Assembly (NCBI GenBank): GCA_025093555.1 | Contig: JAIWNF010000092.1 | Location: 50,510 to 114,509, forward strand | Origin: Circinella umbellata | Lineage: Eukaryota; Mucoromycota; Mucoromycetes; Mucorales; Lichtheimiaceae | DNA: 64,000 nt | Direction: 5' to 3' | Shown: positions 12,325-27,159 of the stretch, piece by piece | Position numbering within the stretch: position 1 is the first letter of the stretch | Layout: the number at the start of each line of letters is the position of its first letter | Position numbers and translations under genes: made by a program | Notes under the pieces: generated by a model | Databases searched by the model: none | What the model was told of the DNA's origin: nothing | The model's input: only the letters and a program-made list of their open reading frames with translations

Positions 12325-13682
12325 CATTTGACCCGTCAACTTTCCATTAGAGGTACATCTACAGTACTCAACACGTTAATCTTATCTAAATTATGGCATG
12401 TACTTCGAGTCATTGGCGCATCAGTAACCAGTTTCACTCACGTCTTAAACAAATCATCTGTCGTTTTATTCTTTATTGTATTTTACCGAAAATATTTTAC
12501 AACAAACTCTGCCTTCCTCGTCATAAAGGTGGAATCGGTCTTCTCGACCCTTTAATGCAACAGAATGCACTCCAGTTACGATGGCTACAACCCATGTTAA
12601 CTGAAAACAATTCTTCTCTTCCACAACATATTTTATGCTTAGTTACTTAACTCATCAATACTCACAAATTGATTCCAGATCATAGAATGATCCTTCTTTT
12701 TCCTTCTTGCTGTCAGAAATTTATGTACAGCGTTGATTCTCCTATATACCTTGTAACCAGAGCCATTGATCACAGTAACCTGGATTTCAACACAAATATC
12801 AACATTTCTTGCACAACAGCACTACACCTACCCCTTACAACTATTTTGGAAACATCTCTTCAGACCCCACCACCATGAAGACCAGGATACAAATATTGTA
12901 TTGTCAGTGATTTCTATACTTATGATTCCGTACTAAAACACCTACGCATAAAAACCAAAACAAACAATGATATCATAAAACATCTAACACTTTGTAAGCG
13001 GCTCGAAGCAGACATACGAAATCAACATTTTAAATTACGACCTTTTTTTAATTAATTATGTCAACCACACAATTATATCTCTTCAACACACCTGCATATT
13101 ACCAACTATCAACCTTTTACTGTATTAGCCACAACTAACCAATTTCTACAACAATGGACACCAAAAGTGTATAGACAAATAGCCAACCAATCTGAGGCTT
13201 CTACACTCATATCACCTAACAAATGGTCTCTTTTCTGGTCAACATCAATGGATCACAAGGCATGAAATATTATGTATCAGACTCTTCATCAGCATCTTCC
13301 GACCTCTTCCATCCCCTACAAACCCAAACTACCTTTGTTTCTTCCCCAACCTGCCGACTATGCAACACCACTACAGAAAATAATACTCATTTCATCTTTT
13401 TATGTCCTTTAAAACAACAAGTCTGACGACTAGTATGAAACCATTTTTCTTCACGAGATCTATGACCTTCCACTTTCATCCATTTTATTCATACTAGGGA
13501 TCCCCCTTTATCCATTTTTACATATAAACAATTATTTTATATCTTTTCATGCACTATTCTTTCTATCTGGCGCTCTCATTGAAGCTTTATCTTCAATGAT
13601 ACACCTTTCATTCCCTCAACCTGTGCAATTTCAGCCATCAATTATATTCAAACCCACTTTATATAAATTCTTTTAAAAAAAA
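12325..13682 (+). mobile_element. 5'-truncated LINE, reverse transcriptase tail
   Basis: Only the end of a non-LTR retrotransposon ORF2 is present, spread over frames by shifts and stops. Diagnostic phrases are STVLNTLILSKLWHVLRV at the left edge and LPRHKGGIGLLDPLMQQNAL plus QLRWLQP near 12520-12590, the C-terminal connection region of fungal L1-like elements. A CRLCNTTTENNTHFIFLCP zinc-finger motif follows near 13360-13420. A short A-rich tail stands at 13674-13682. 5' truncation is the normal outcome of target-primed reverse transcription. The copy is dead. Confidence 0.75.
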
Positions 13683-13689
13683 TGAATAC

Positions 13690-13926
13690 ATATGTAATTT
13701 TCTTATTAGGAGGCCGCTATTATTCCTCTTCTTTTTGTACGAATAACAGTAATAAAAATTTTGAGGTTAAAACCTCTATACAAAAAAAAAACTTTTTGAC
13801 GAACTTGCTTCTGTTTTGACAGGTTGATGCAACTGTTGTAGCTCTTGAAGAAGATTTTCAATAATGGCAAGACAATGCTTCCAGTTTTCATGCTGTTGAA
13901 CAAGGTTTTGTACCTCCTCCATATTA
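13690..13926 (-). pseudogene. Gypsy gag coiled-coil fragment (downstream part)
   Basis: The minus strand here encodes MEEVQNLVQQHENWKHCLAI and a following coiled coil. It resembles residues about 95-130 of the gag at 55648 (ITLATIRNNLEEVQALNEQ). The upstream part of the same fragment (ANLLHLATVRGN) lies on the far side of the IS630 element at 24815-24870. Joining across the TA target restores continuity, so this is the insertion site of that element in an old Ty3/gypsy copy. Confidence 0.7.
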
Positions 13927-14180
13927 CAGTGTTGGAAGTTAAATTTGGCCACCAAAAATGAAAATGAGCCATGATTTTGAAAATGAGCCGCTATTTGAAA
14001 ATGGGCCAAAATTAAGTCAGCTAACGAAATTGAGCCATCTAATTTTGATATTGAGCCATATCAAATGAATATGAGCTATCAGACAATAAAAATGAATATA
14101 ATCAAAATGAAACATAATAGTCTTTGTGCTTTATATTTATATGTATTTAAAAAATAATAACTATATAATAAATGTATCTT

Positions 14181-15150
14181 TTATAATCCTTTTTCACCTG
14201 CCAAACAGCGGTCCCAAAAGGTTAATGAATGTTTGATCCAAGCTTGACAATCTTCACGGAAAATGTATTCTGATGCCCTTTTAATGCGATCACTTAATTT
14301 AGTATTAAGTCTTACTGAAGCAGGATCTTTGTTAACCACATCTTTAAGTTTTGACCAAAATTCCTCAATAGGGTTCAAAAAAGGTGAGTATGGAGGGAGG
14401 TAAATAATCTCAAAACCACGTTCAGTAACCCAATTCTTAACATCAATTGTTTTGTGAATAGCAGCATTATCCATAACAAGATATCGATATGGGAGATCAT
14501 GGGCTTCAATATTGGTAAGTACTTGTTCAATAAATTCCATAAAATCACTACTAGTTGTCCCTTTTTTAGATGCTGGATCATTGGCTTTTCTTTTTTTGTT
14601 TGTTGGTGCACAAGCCTCTCGTCTTGACAATGTAATGACACCATGCGCAGTAATAGCTCCTAATACACTGATATTTGGTCCTTTTGTTTCCGTAGTAATT
14701 TTGCATGGTGATCCAACGTCAGACCAACCTTGAGATCGATGCATATTTCTATTGAACCCAGCCTCGTCAATGAAAATACATTCGGAAAAGAAGTTGATTC
14801 CAAGTGCTATCCATGATGATACAGATTCATACCGTTGTAATATATTTGCATCATCATCACGAGCAGCAAGTTGACGAACTGTGCGCTTGTAAGTAAGATG
14901 ACATTTCTTGCGCATATGCTCATTAACAGCACGACTAGTAATATCCAAACCTTTGAAATGCTGACAAAGTAATTTGGTAACATCATTACAACTGATTGTT
15001 GGCTGTTCATGAATTTTTTCAAAGATAAAAACTGTATGCTCATCAGTAAGCTTTGATTTAGCACCAGTCTTTTTAGATGAGCCTGGAAATATATCTTCAC
15101 CATTGTTGTGTGCTTCGTTCCATTGATTAACACGCCTTTTAGCAGTTGAA
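14181..15150 (-). pseudogene. IS630/Tc1 DDE transposase, C-terminal part (gene split)
   Basis: This part carries the end of the helix-turn-helix region (YSTAKRRVNQWNE) and the catalytic DDE_3 domain. The first aspartate is in CIFIDEAGFN, the second in YLVMDNAAIHK, and the glutamate in PPYSPFLNPIEEFWSKLK. The N-terminal part of the gene lies 9 kb away at 24264-24568. The two pieces (305 and 970 nt) add up to 1275 nt, exactly 425 codons, with no stop at the junction. The transposase was therefore intact when the Harbinger landed in it. Confidence 0.93.
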
Positions 15151-15153
15151 TAA
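15151..15153. other. TAA target duplication, left of Harbinger-1
   Basis: The three bases TAA precede the left terminal repeat and recur directly after the right one at 24264-24266. A 3-bp duplication rich in T and A is the signature of PIF/Harbinger insertion. Confidence 0.92.
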
Positions 15154-15340
15154 GACCATCCGCAGCGGTGGTTGCTACAAATTGTTAAATTACCCCAATT
15201 AATAGTCCGCGTAACAACATCTAACAATCAAATTGGCCAAATTGTGCAGCGGAAGTTGTGACAGAAGTTGTTACAGTCAAATTTCCACCAAAAAAATAAA
15301 ACAGTTTTTTTGTTTTAAAAAAAATCTCCAATTGACTAAA

Positions 15341-16756
15341 ATGAATGTTACATTGCTTCAAAAACATAAAAGAAGAGTTGAGCTCGATGAACAATTAGAG
15401 CAAAACAGCCTTCGCTTACGTCAAAGAATTTCGCGTATACTTGAACGAAACCGGGAAAGAAGAGTCGCTGCTGTTTCTGCACACCAGAAACCAAAACGAA
15501 AGATTCTCAATCGCGATCGCGCCATGTTCGAATTGATAGTTATGCAAGACTATTTTTCGCAAGTACCAAGATATGACGCGACGTATTTTCGCTGTCGATT
15601 TCGTATGCAGCGTGAGCTTTTTGAGCGTATCGTGAAAGAACTCGAGGCCAAGTACACGTACTTCAAACAAAAGAAGGATGCTGCTGGTAAGACTGGATTC
15701 CATCCTTTTATCAAAGGAACCGCTGCCATGCGCATGTTGGCATATGGTGGATCCGCCGATGCTGTTGATGAGTATCTCAAGATAGCGGATTCTACCTCAA
15801 GAGAATGTTTGGTAAACTTCTGCCAAGGCATTATCGAATGCTTTGGGGAGGAGTATCTTCGTGAACCAAACGAGGAAGACCTCAAGCAGTTACTGGCTCT
15901 TGGAGAAGCCCGTGGGTTTCCAGGCATGCTAGGTTCGCTTGACTGTATGCATTGGCAGTGGAAAAACTGTCCTACTGGTTGGGCTGGGATGTACACTTCT
16001 GGTAAAGAAGGTGCACCTACAGTCATTCTTGAAGCTGTCGCCTCCCATGATATGTGGATATGGCATTCTTTCTTCGGTATCCCAGGCTCTTGTAATGACC
16101 TCAATGTCTTACACAAATCTCCATTGTTTGACAATGTCATCAATGGCCACTCTCCCGCTGTCAGTTTTACTGTCAACAACAATCAGTATGACAAAGGGTA
16201 CTACTTGGCAGACGGGATTTACCCAACTTGGGCAACTCTAGTCAAGACAATCAGGCACCCAATCGGTAACAAACATAAGGTATGATATTTTGATTGTAGA
16301 TCATTTTATTATGAATCATTTTACTGGAGACCATTGTTATATTACATCCATTCTACCAAAAAAAAACTCACTGCTTTATTAATATAGTTGTTTGCTAAAA
16401 GGCAAGAGTCTGTACGGAAAGACATTGAACGTTGCTTTGGTGTTTTGCAGCAACGGTTTGCTATCATCCGGGAGCCTGGACGTTCGTGGCATGTATCACA
16501 CCTCACAAACATCATCAAGGCATGTATTATAATGCATAACATGATTGTCGAGGATGAACGTGATAACTACAGCGTACAGTTTGATTTGGATTATGAGCAT
16601 TGTTCCTTCAATGTTGCACCCTCGATCCAGCATGGTGGGCAGCCAGAAGAACTTGTGCGTCAGCAACATCAAAGAGCTGTTCATGACAAGAATGTCCACA
16701 CAAGACTGTTGGATGATTTAGTGGAACATATTTGGCAACGCCATGGAAATGAATAA
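15341..16756 (+). CDS. Harbinger transposase (HARBI1-like DDE nuclease)
   Basis: Two exons, 15341-16279 and 16388-16756, joined by a GTATGA...TATAG intron in phase 0. The product is about 435 residues. The DDE_Tnp_4 fold is shown by GSLDCMHWQWKNCP (first Asp), FFGIPGSCNDLNVLHKSPLF (second Asp) and, in exon 2, RKDIERCFGVLQQRF (Glu). The N terminus is basic with a heptad-like segment (KHKRRVELDEQLEQNSLRLR). An in-frame upstream start at 15233 exists, but 15341 gives the usual length. The enzyme cuts and joins the element ends and in this family needs the Myb-like partner for nuclear entry and DNA binding. No lesion seen. Confidence 0.9.
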
Positions 16757-16803
16757 CGCTTCGTTGCTAAAGATACTTACCTATGGTTTAACAGGTTAAA
16801 CAT

Positions 16804-16806
16804 TAA
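16804..16806. other. TAA target duplication, left of CACTA-1
   Basis: TAA directly precedes CACCATGGG and recurs directly after CCCATGGTG at 23080-23082. A 3-bp duplication is normal for CACTA elements. Confidence 0.85.
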
Positions 16807-16995
16807 CACCATGGGCAACTTGCGCAGATATCGCAGATTTATCGCAGATATCGAAGTTTATGATTCAAATTTAAAACAGAGATTCCTTATTTAGGATTCC
16901 TTATTTAAGACATCCGTGTAACTTAGCTAGACCATTAAAAGCGATTGTATAATGTATATTTATAGATTATTTTTATTAAAAAAAAAAAAAAAACG

Positions 16996-18700
<1,705 letters not shown>

Positions 18701-19027
18701 TTTTCCTGATGTCGAACGATAATAGTGAAAATAAAAAAACCACATAACTTCTAAAATAAAAAATGTCACACAAACCGCAGTCCACACTCAGAGATAGCAG
18801 TCAAGGCCGCAGCAAAAAGAAATAGCATGAGACTCTAAGCACAGAACAATAACACCATTATACATGCCGCAGTATCAAAGTAACATGGAGAAAGAAAGAG
18901 AGAATACCCGAGGATGGCAATATAGATCATGATCGAACAAAAACATAGAAACCGCAGCATATAAAAAAAAGTATGAATATGAAAAGCATGTTCAGAAATT
19001 ATTAATCTCCATAATTTTTTTTTTACA

Positions 19028-22000
19028 ATGCCCAAGTCCACCTTTATTTACTGCAAAAAATGCTTCCAAGCTGTTGAAAAGACCAAGTATAGAAAACATT
19101 ACGCTTTGTGTGGTATGACCTAAATTACTATCTTGCAAAAATATTACATGCATTATAAAAATAACCTTTATGAAAAAAATACTGACCTTGTATTATTAAC
19201 TACCTAGATGGCAGTATTCAAACAGTTTCTCGACCACTAACCCAAGATCGTGAAGCATTAGCTGCTGCTCCTACTCCCTATCAGAATGACCCCATGGCCA
19301 TGGATCAAGATCATGTATCTTCTATTCTCCCTGCGAATGAATTGGCCAGTGACCATGATATTGATGATATAGAATACGACTTTGGACAAGACGATCAGCC
19401 TTATGTTGCCCAAGATCAAGATCAAGATGACGGTGACAATGATAATTATACCGATTCAAGTGATAGTGATGATGATGAAGAAGATTTTGCTATCGTGGAT
19501 GCATCCAATGTTGACGATCCCATAATCCAACCCACAAACGACTCTACATCAGATCAAGCAGGAACCCAACCAACCAACGAGCAATACATCGATCCTTGGG
19601 AAAAGGAAACCCCTCTTGTCACCAATGAACCTATCACTGAAAAAGTCCAAGCAATGCCTCAACTACAAAGTTATGAACAAAAAAGTTATGAGCTTTTCTG
19701 TTGGGCACAAAATAACAATGTTAGCCGTGAATCCTATGATGAGCTCATCTCGTTATTTAATAAGTGGATTAATCAAGATGATTTTGGTAAGCATTCAGCT
19801 CAAAAAGAGTAATCATTCAACTGTGTGATTAATAACTTACTAATAACTGATAATGTACAAAATCATATTTTAGATAAAAAACCATTGCTCTCGCCTAAAA
19901 CATCCGAAAACAGATTGGGTAAAATATTCCAACTTGATGAGAGAGTATACCGGATATGCCCAAAACGCTGCCGTTTGTTTCCTCAAGGTTCGAATGATGA
20001 GTGTAGCTGTGGTGAACAACAATTCAAGAGTAATGGAAAACCAGTTGAAACCATGTCTTATTTTCCTCTTGCTCGACAGTTGTCAAACCTTATCGCAGAT
20101 ACGGCGACGCGCGAGATGATACAAGATCTTCATGAACCGGAACCTGGACAAATGAACGACATTTTTGATGGATCAGTATACAAGAAATTCAAATCGACAA
20201 TATTCCAAAATGAACAAGACACCATAGCAATTTCATTGTTTGTCGATGGATTTGCACCATTCAAAGGAGGAGAAGCAAAGATGACAATAGTACATGTCAT
20301 ACTTTTAAGCCTGCCACCAATGGAACGGTAAGATATTATTATTACTACTATCTTTGTTACTATATCTTCAACAATCCATTTACTTATCTTTATTCACAGT
20401 TACCGCACAAAAAATATGCTCCAGGTTGCGATTATACCAGGAGATCATAACGGCGATCTGTTTTCGTTTTTGACACCACTATTGAACGAACTCCGTATTC
20501 TTGAAGATGGAGGGTTGAAGATCATTTGTGAAGATGGGTCGTTCAACTTTAAAGTACATCTACTACTTGCATCTGGTGATATTATTGGTGTTCAGGAGCT
20601 TATGCATCATAAAGGTCATAATTCCGAATATGGTTGCCGTCAATGTCAGATTCAAACAATAAGGGAGATTAGTCCAACTGGTAAAGGATATGGCCGTTAT
20701 TACACAGGGACAATAAACATGTCTACCCCAAGAAGGGATGAAGAGTTAAAGGATGGCGCTGAGGTATTAAATCAATACTTTTTTTATATTCCGTATCATT
20801 ATATTCGCTGTATACATTCCACTCATTTTTTAATTGATTTACCTTTAGGATTTTGGTATTGTCAAAAAGAACGAATTTGCAATGTTGAAGTCCTTTCATG
20901 GATACTCGTTCTTCGGTCTTGATGAACTTCATTTAATTGGTGCAAATGTTACAAGACGTCTCTGGGACATGATATCGGGTCAATATGGCGATTTAAATAC
21001 AACCATCAAACTGCGTTCCAGTGCGTGCTCAGCCATTGGTAAAGCGATCAAGGAATCCAATGCAACAATACCATCCGGTATATTTGAAGGGAGCTTCAGA
21101 GGTTCGTTTATTTCCTTCTACACTATACCACATTTGAAATATTCTCCAACATTAAGTTAATCCTCATGTCTACTTATACATATATAGATGTATCCCGGAA
21201 AGCTGGTCATATGCGTTCTGTTGACTGGATTATGCTTCTCCAATGTATAATCCCTACTTTAATTTTTGAACAGCTTACTGAAACGTATAGTGCCTATTCT
21301 GAACAAGTTGAAGCCCTCATGTCACTTGTCATTGGATGTACCTTGGCTCTCCAGTGGAGAATATATGCAAATGATGTGTCCGCCATCCAAAAGTAAGTTT
21401 ACAAATATGATAAAAGTAAATCAAATAAGAAACAATGTTTTCTAACTTGTAACTCAACTTCAAATAGACACTTGCATATTTGGCATGTGCACATGAAGAC
21501 TAATATCAGTAGTAATCTATACACTGTTAATTTCCATTATCTTCGGCACGTACATGAGATTATCCAGAAGCTTGGCCCATTACGTGGTTATTCTACACGC
21601 TCGGCAGAGCGAGCAATTGGTACGTTATTACAAGTTCACATCAGGTCGGCAACTGCAACTATAAAAATACTAACTCGTTATTATTTAGGTTTTTACAAGA
21701 AACATATTAAATCCCGAGTTTTACCTGGGCCAAATGCTAGCAAGATCATCAAGAGACAATTACTCATGCGTAATTTCCAGCGTGTTTTTTTAATGGATGA
21801 GTCAGAAACTGTTCTGGAGGATAGTGATGCCTACTCCTTAGATGAGTACCCTGATATCGAGCTTTGGGATTGGAAAGTTATGCGGCTAGAGGACTTTGAT
21901 TATCTCAACATCGAGCGTTATATAAGATAATACTGGCATAATCAGTTTGACGATGACCGAGCGTTGGGAGCTACTTTAGAACCTGAAATCAAGGTGGGCA

Positions 22001-22630
22001 AGAACCTGTTCAAAGGCGGCACGAAATTCGTATGTAATGAATTTCCCAGTGCTGCGAAAAAATCAGATACTATAGTCAAAATGCGCCTTCCAATACGAGG
22101 TGGTGGTGAAGCTACATTTTTTGGAGAATTAATATTGTTTTTCACCCACCGTTTTAAAGGTATGCTCATGTTTATATTTGCTCATTGTATTATACTATGC
22201 CAAATCACTCACCATTTTTTTCCCTCAAAATATTTATAGATGTGCAACCACCAGTTACTCCAGAATTCAACCAAGAAGGCTTTGAGGGTATGAGCCATTA
22301 GACGAAGAAATGGATATTGTCGAAAGCGCAGAGACAATGGAAGGTGTTGAGGAGGAGAGCATTGTTGATGAACGCCCATTGTGCTTAGTCAAATTATTTG
22401 GTAATCTTAACATGACTGACTATGGCACCGGTGTAAGAAAGAAGAACGGCCTTCCGTATGGACCTCGAGGTGGACCCAATACATCTGACAAGCTGTATGT
22501 CATTGATGCTGAGCATATACGGGGTAATGCAGGGTTGTTAAAATCATCTTTGCATGACAACAGATATTATATTATATATCCTGATATGATACCAGGCGAC
22601 ATAACATTAGGCAAAATAAGTGATGTATAG
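19028..22630 (+). pseudogene. CACTA transposase, tnp2 family (two lesions)
   Basis: Exons with GT..AG borders and matching phases: 19028-19112, 19208-19786, 19874-20327, 20400-20763, 20849-21101, 21188-21392, 21468-22160, then about 22240-22630. Exon 1 encodes a small CxxC..HxxxxC finger (FIYCKKCFQAVEKTKYRKHY). An acidic linker follows, then a cysteine cluster (ICPKRCRLF..CSC). The tnp2 core includes FPLARQLSNL, ISLFVDGFAPFKGG, LPPMERYRTKNMLQVAIIPG and SGDIIGVQELMHHKGHNSEY. The later region resembles DUF4218 (HYLRHVHEIIQKLGPLRGYS). An in-frame TAA at 21928-21930 and a one-base shift near 22288 break the end. Confidence 0.85.
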
Positions 22631-22699
22631 TTTTTTCTTTCTCCGCTTCCTATTTTTTTGTATAAATCCTACATTTCTTGTCTTTCATCCTTATCTTTT

Positions 22700-23079
22700 T
22701 CAGGAATAAACTCATTTTCTAATTCCCATTTTTGTTTTTTGTGTTCAAAATATGTCTGCGATATCCGCGATTTTTCTGCGATATCTGCGACTTTTGCACT
22801 GTCTGCTAATTTTACAACTTTTTTTTCATTCTTTTCGGGAATAGTCTCATTTTGTTTCCCATTTTGGTTTTTTGTGTTCAAAATATGTCTGCGATATCCG
22901 CGATTTTTCTGCGATATCTGCGACTTTTGCACTGGCTGCTAATTTTACAACTTTTTTTCGTTCTTTTCAGGAATAGTCTCATTTTGTTTCCCATTTTGGT
23001 TTTTTGTGTTCAAAATGTGTCTGCGATATCCGCGATTCCTCTGCGATATCTGCGATAATTGCTAATTTTTCCCATGGTG
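22700..23079. repeat. Subterminal ~133-bp tandem repeat of CACTA-1
   Basis: Three copies of a unit of 132-133 bp. The phrase GTCTGCGATATCCGCGA begins at 22754, 22887 and 23019, each followed by a second CTGCGATATCTGCGA. The last copy runs into the terminal CCCATGGTG. Such iterated sites at CACTA ends bind the element's accessory protein in plants; the same role here is inferred. Confidence 0.9.
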
Positions 23080-23099
23080 TAATAACAAAAAAAAATTTA

Positions 23100-24055
23100 T
23101 TATTCATGCTCACTATCATCCCCTCCTACTTCTACTTCTACTTCTTCTGCTACTTTTCCAAGTATTTTTTGTTTTTCTTTCTCTTCTTCTTCCTCCTTCT
23201 TCATTTCTTCTACGATCTTTTTTTGCATCTTCTCATAGTAGTATTTACGATGACCAGAAAGAGTCGCGGGATCAACGCTCATGATTGCATGTGTCATCAT
23301 CACCTTTTCATTATATGCGTACGCTTTTGATGTCGCAATGCGTTCGTGGTCGATTTCTTGTTGGATGCGCATCATTTCCAGTGACTCCTTATCTGTAGAA
23401 TCCTCATCTTCTAAAGAACGTTTTCTTTTGGTGGATTTTATGGCCTTGGCTTGATGTTTGCCAATAGGTCTTGGTTGGGTTTCCCCCACCACTTCCACTT
23501 TATTGTTCTCCTTGGGGAACCAAGGTTTCCACTTCTCTTCTACCTTAAGTAAATCCCATGCATGTCTTAATCCAAACGTCTTGCCACTATTAGCAGGGCG
23601 AAAGTCTACATATCTAGCACAGGTTTGCTCGTACTATTACTTTATTAGTTACTGCTTTATTAATTTAACTTGTCGTTAGGTTTAGATATAAATATGAAAA
23701 ATTGACTCACCCAATCGTCTTCGTTCTCGCCACTTTTTCTGGCCGCATACACTTTTGCATAACTGGCCGAGAAAAACTGACATTTTGCCGAGATGGAAGT
23801 GAATCGTGATTTCAATGAAGAGGGATCACGGTGCAATGGGTTGTCACAATTCTCGACAAATCCTTTCAGAACAGAAGACCATAAGCCTTCTTCAGTCAAG
23901 CTGGTGCCTATTGTTGGGTTGGTTGTAACACCCAGGTACGCCTTTACCAAAGCAATGTCTTCGACTTTGCTAAAATCAGGACCTTTTTTCTTGCGTCCAT
24001 TGTCGATCGCAGGAGTTGTAGGTCGAGTATTGGTAGTAGTGATGGCGTTGCTCAT
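23100..24055 (-). CDS. Harbinger Myb/SANT-like accessory protein
   Basis: Two exons, 24055-23712 and 23633-23100, joined by a GTGAGT...AATAG intron (23711-23634 approximately) in phase 0. The N-terminal trihelix/Myb-like region has FSKVEDIALVKAYLGV, then LWSSVLKGFVENC and LKSRFTSISAKCQFFSA. Exon 2 continues FGLRHAWDLLKVEEKWKPW, the hallmark of the NAM-associated C-terminal domain found in PIF/Harbinger partner proteins. A KRKR-type nuclear signal and a highly charged Lys/Glu coiled coil end the protein. In this superfamily the partner binds the element ends and brings the transposase into the nucleus. It converges on the transposase gene. Confidence 0.88.
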
Positions 24056-24263
24056 TTTAAAAATATAAAATACAAATAAAAAATCAAGGAAATTTTTTTT
24101 TTTTGAAGTCAAGCAGTTGTGATACTTCACAACTTTTATTGAAAAATTTAGAAAGTGTTACGATTAACAACATCGTAACAACTACCGCTGCAGGAGCTGA
24201 GTGTTAAACAAGTTGTTAAATTTAACATCACAACTACTGTAACAACCACCGCTGCGGATGGTC

Positions 24264-24568
24264 TAAGGCAAGGTAACTTTGCGTGCAGCAACACTAATTG
24301 ACATCCCTTCAAACTCTTGTAATAAATTAATCATCTTTGCGACTTTAATATCATTCTTTGTATTGTATGACCCACGAGGCTGACGTGAAGATGTATCATT
24401 ACTATTAGTGGGTCCTTTGAGCGCTTTTTCTTTCTTTTTTTTTTCCTCGTCCGTTTTCTGTCTGTAGTTGATCCCTGCAGCACCCTCCCAGTCCATATAG
24501 TTTTGGGAAAGTACTATTCTCTCTTCAGAAGTGGTGTTATTAGCATCAGTAGTAATATTATCTGCCAT
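24264..24568 (-). pseudogene. IS630/Tc1 transposase, N-terminal part (gene split)
   Basis: The start at 24568 (MADNITTDANN) leads through a lysine-rich stretch into the first helix-turn-helix segment (VAKMINLLQEFEGMSISVAA), which breaks off at RKVTLP where the Harbinger TAA begins. The chain resumes at 15150 with YSTAKRRVNQW. Only about 100 residues lie in this piece. See the C-terminal part for the catalytic domain and the codon count that proves continuity. Confidence 0.93.
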
Positions 24569-24816
24569 AGTAATAATGAATATAAGATAAGTAGTGATAA
24601 CAAAAAAAAAGTGCCTTTCTTAAGATAAATCCACTACATATATATATATACATGTATTCGTATTTTTCTTGGCTCAAATTTGAAAATCAGTAGCTTAAAT
24701 TTGCTTGGCATGGCTCAATTTTTGAGGTCGGTGGCTCAATTCCGTTCAAACAGCTCAATTTGGAAATTATGGCTCATTTATTTTTTGCATGGCCAAATTT
24801 AACTTCCAACGCTGTA

Positions 24817-25797
24817 CCTCTAACAGTGGCAAGGTGCAACAAATTAGCACTGCGAGCGATCTGTTGTTAGAAGTAATGAGCTGTTAAAGCAGGATTGAGA
24901 TAAATACGAGTAGTAAAAAATAGAAAGATGGGACTAAAGTAAAATATAGTTGAGAATCTGTTTATTCCTGAAATAAAATAACTACTCTTTTATATCTTTT
25001 CTAAATTATGTAACTATCTTATTTTATCCGATCATGGCTAAACTATGTTTTATACGAATGGATGAGAGGACCTATTATATTTGTTCTATTATAAATATTA
25101 ATTCTAGATCATTCTCTGAAACCGTTTGTGACAGTTGTTACTAATCTCATTCTTTCTTTGATGTTCCTTTTTTATCCGGATTAATAATAAGAACGAATCA
25201 AAGTAAATAATAGTGTATAATTGGTTATATCTTTTATCCTTGACGGAATGATGTTTGACTGATTATTCATGAATGGATGGAATATATGTATTATTATGGT
25301 GGTTCACCACAAGGATCACTTCTAGGACCAAGGTCTTCTGGATTAATGCTACCTAAACCATCTTGAACATCAGGGATCCATAGAGCTTCACCCATCATAG
25401 TATCATCGGTATGAGCATGTTAAGATTGGTTATTGTTGTTAACAGGACTGTTGTTGTTAACAGGAGATTGTTGGTTGTTGTTGGGGGATGAGTTGTTTGA
25501 CATTGTATAATAGTTTACAAGAAAAAAATATGGTATTTATGGATCTGAATTTAACAGGAATATAAGGTAAGTATAAATATGATAACAGAATAAATCTTGT
25601 GAGAATCTTTCAGGTGTTTTATTATATGAAAATAATATTAAGATAAAAAGATATATGATAATTATTTCTATTACAAGTTTTATATATATATGTTTTAGAT
25701 GTGTATTTTCCTGTATTTGTAGATAATGTTATATGATGTTAAATGATGTATTATGTGATTATGAATAAATAAATTATTTTTGATTATTATATTTGTA
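24817..25797 (-). pseudogene. Gypsy 5' region and gag N-terminal relic, with LTR-like segments
   Basis: On the minus strand a start at about 25505 opens an asparagine/serine-rich N terminus and then reads TMMGEALWIPDVQDGLGSIN. It is closely parallel to the gag at 55648 (DAAPWIPDNQDGVEQIHPSQ). Upstream sequence (25510-25797) matches the leader of that second gypsy, including GATTCTCACAAGA. The gag then breaks off near 25295 and resumes near 24890. The ~400 bp between has TATAAAAG and AATAAA-like signals and may be an inserted solo LTR. The gag finally continues across the IS630-1 element to 13926. Confidence 0.65.
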
Positions 25798-26567
25798 CAG
25801 TCACCGCTCGCTATAACGATATTCGATATAATGATAGGGTTTTGGGGTTCAAGACAGATTAAGCGGGGAAATATCGTTAATTTTATATAACGATATCCGA
25901 TAGAGTTTTGGCAAAAATATCGTTATATCGAGCGGACAAATCATATCTTTATTTTTTTAAAAAGGAAATAATACTAGTTTGATGGGCAATTTTTTATGTT
26001 TTTACTTTAGTTTTTAAATATTTTTGTGAAGAGTTTGAACATCAAATTTATCTTCAGGCATCGCCTTTTCCAAAAAAAGAAAAGCCAGTGATATGCTGCT
26101 TCTTCTTTCTTTTCAAAATCAGATTTTTTTTCTTATACTAACTTTGCAAGTCGAACTTGTTCTTGTCATTTTGAATGTCTTTATAAACAATAGACAGTTT
26201 TTTGATGCTGATTATAGAAGTACAACACTCGCATTTTTTTCTTATAAGGGATTGACATTAATTATATGTGATGATATGATTTTAATTCAGTTAGAAGGAA
26301 TATCTTAAGGAATACTTGAAAATAAACACTGTGCGTACAAAGAAAAAAAGATCTATTTTATTTTTATAGCTTAGTTACAGTACGAATGATATAATGTGAT
26401 TAGGGTTCTCTTCTTTTTGTAAGATATATACATGTGAGGCCAAGTACATAAGGATAGAATTTTACCCGATCATTGCAGCTCGGATCATGAAATCGATATA
26501 ACGATAATTCGATATAACGATGCACTTTTGGTCCGACGGGGTGTATCGTTATATCGAGCGGTGACTG
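25798..26567 (+). mobile_element. pogo/Fot-like miniature element, copy A
   Basis: Inverted ends CAGTCACCGCTCGCTATAAC / complement are flanked by TA at 25796-25797 and 26568-26569, the target of Tc1/pogo elements. The ends contain several repeats of CGATATAACGATA. About 770 bp long, without a convincing transposase frame. It is non-autonomous and needs a transposase from elsewhere. Copy B at 28751 is the same sequence in opposite orientation. Confidence 0.88.
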
Positions 26568-26569
26568 TA

Positions 26570-27097
26570 TATTGTATATAAAGTGCTATTGTGGTAGAAT
26601 TATTATTTGTGTATTTAGAAAGCAACTGATGTAAGATTATTTTAGTGTTTTTTACATATAGTGAAGCGTTCAATCTGTGATTGAAGTGCTTTGTATAAAG
26701 ATATAAAATAAAGAAGAAATAATACACTATCTTGTTGTATTCAAGTAATAAATTATATAATAAAGAATAGAAATATGGGTTGTGGGAGTTCTTATATTCA
26801 GGAATATTACGTCTGAATCCACAAAAGAGAAATCTTATAATGAGTCTAAGACGCTTTATGCTCAAAGGAAACTATTGTCAGGTCAATTATTTAATTATTC
26901 AAAGACTAAAATATTTAAAGGTAAAGATAGAACTAAAGAACTGAATTTTATTTAAAATAATTTAGGGGTATTTATACTAATTGCTTCGACAGAAAAGTGT
27001 CATTGCTCTGACATAAATGCGTAGTTGCTTCGACATAAATGTGTCGCAGCATGCTCCAATAATATCACATAATTTTGGTACTTTGTGATACTTTATC

Positions 27098-27159
<62 letters not shown>

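Noticed and set aside
22700..23079. CRISPR-like direct repeats
   Set aside because: Units are 133 bp, nearly identical throughout, without unique spacers, and lie at a CACTA end in a eukaryotic genome.
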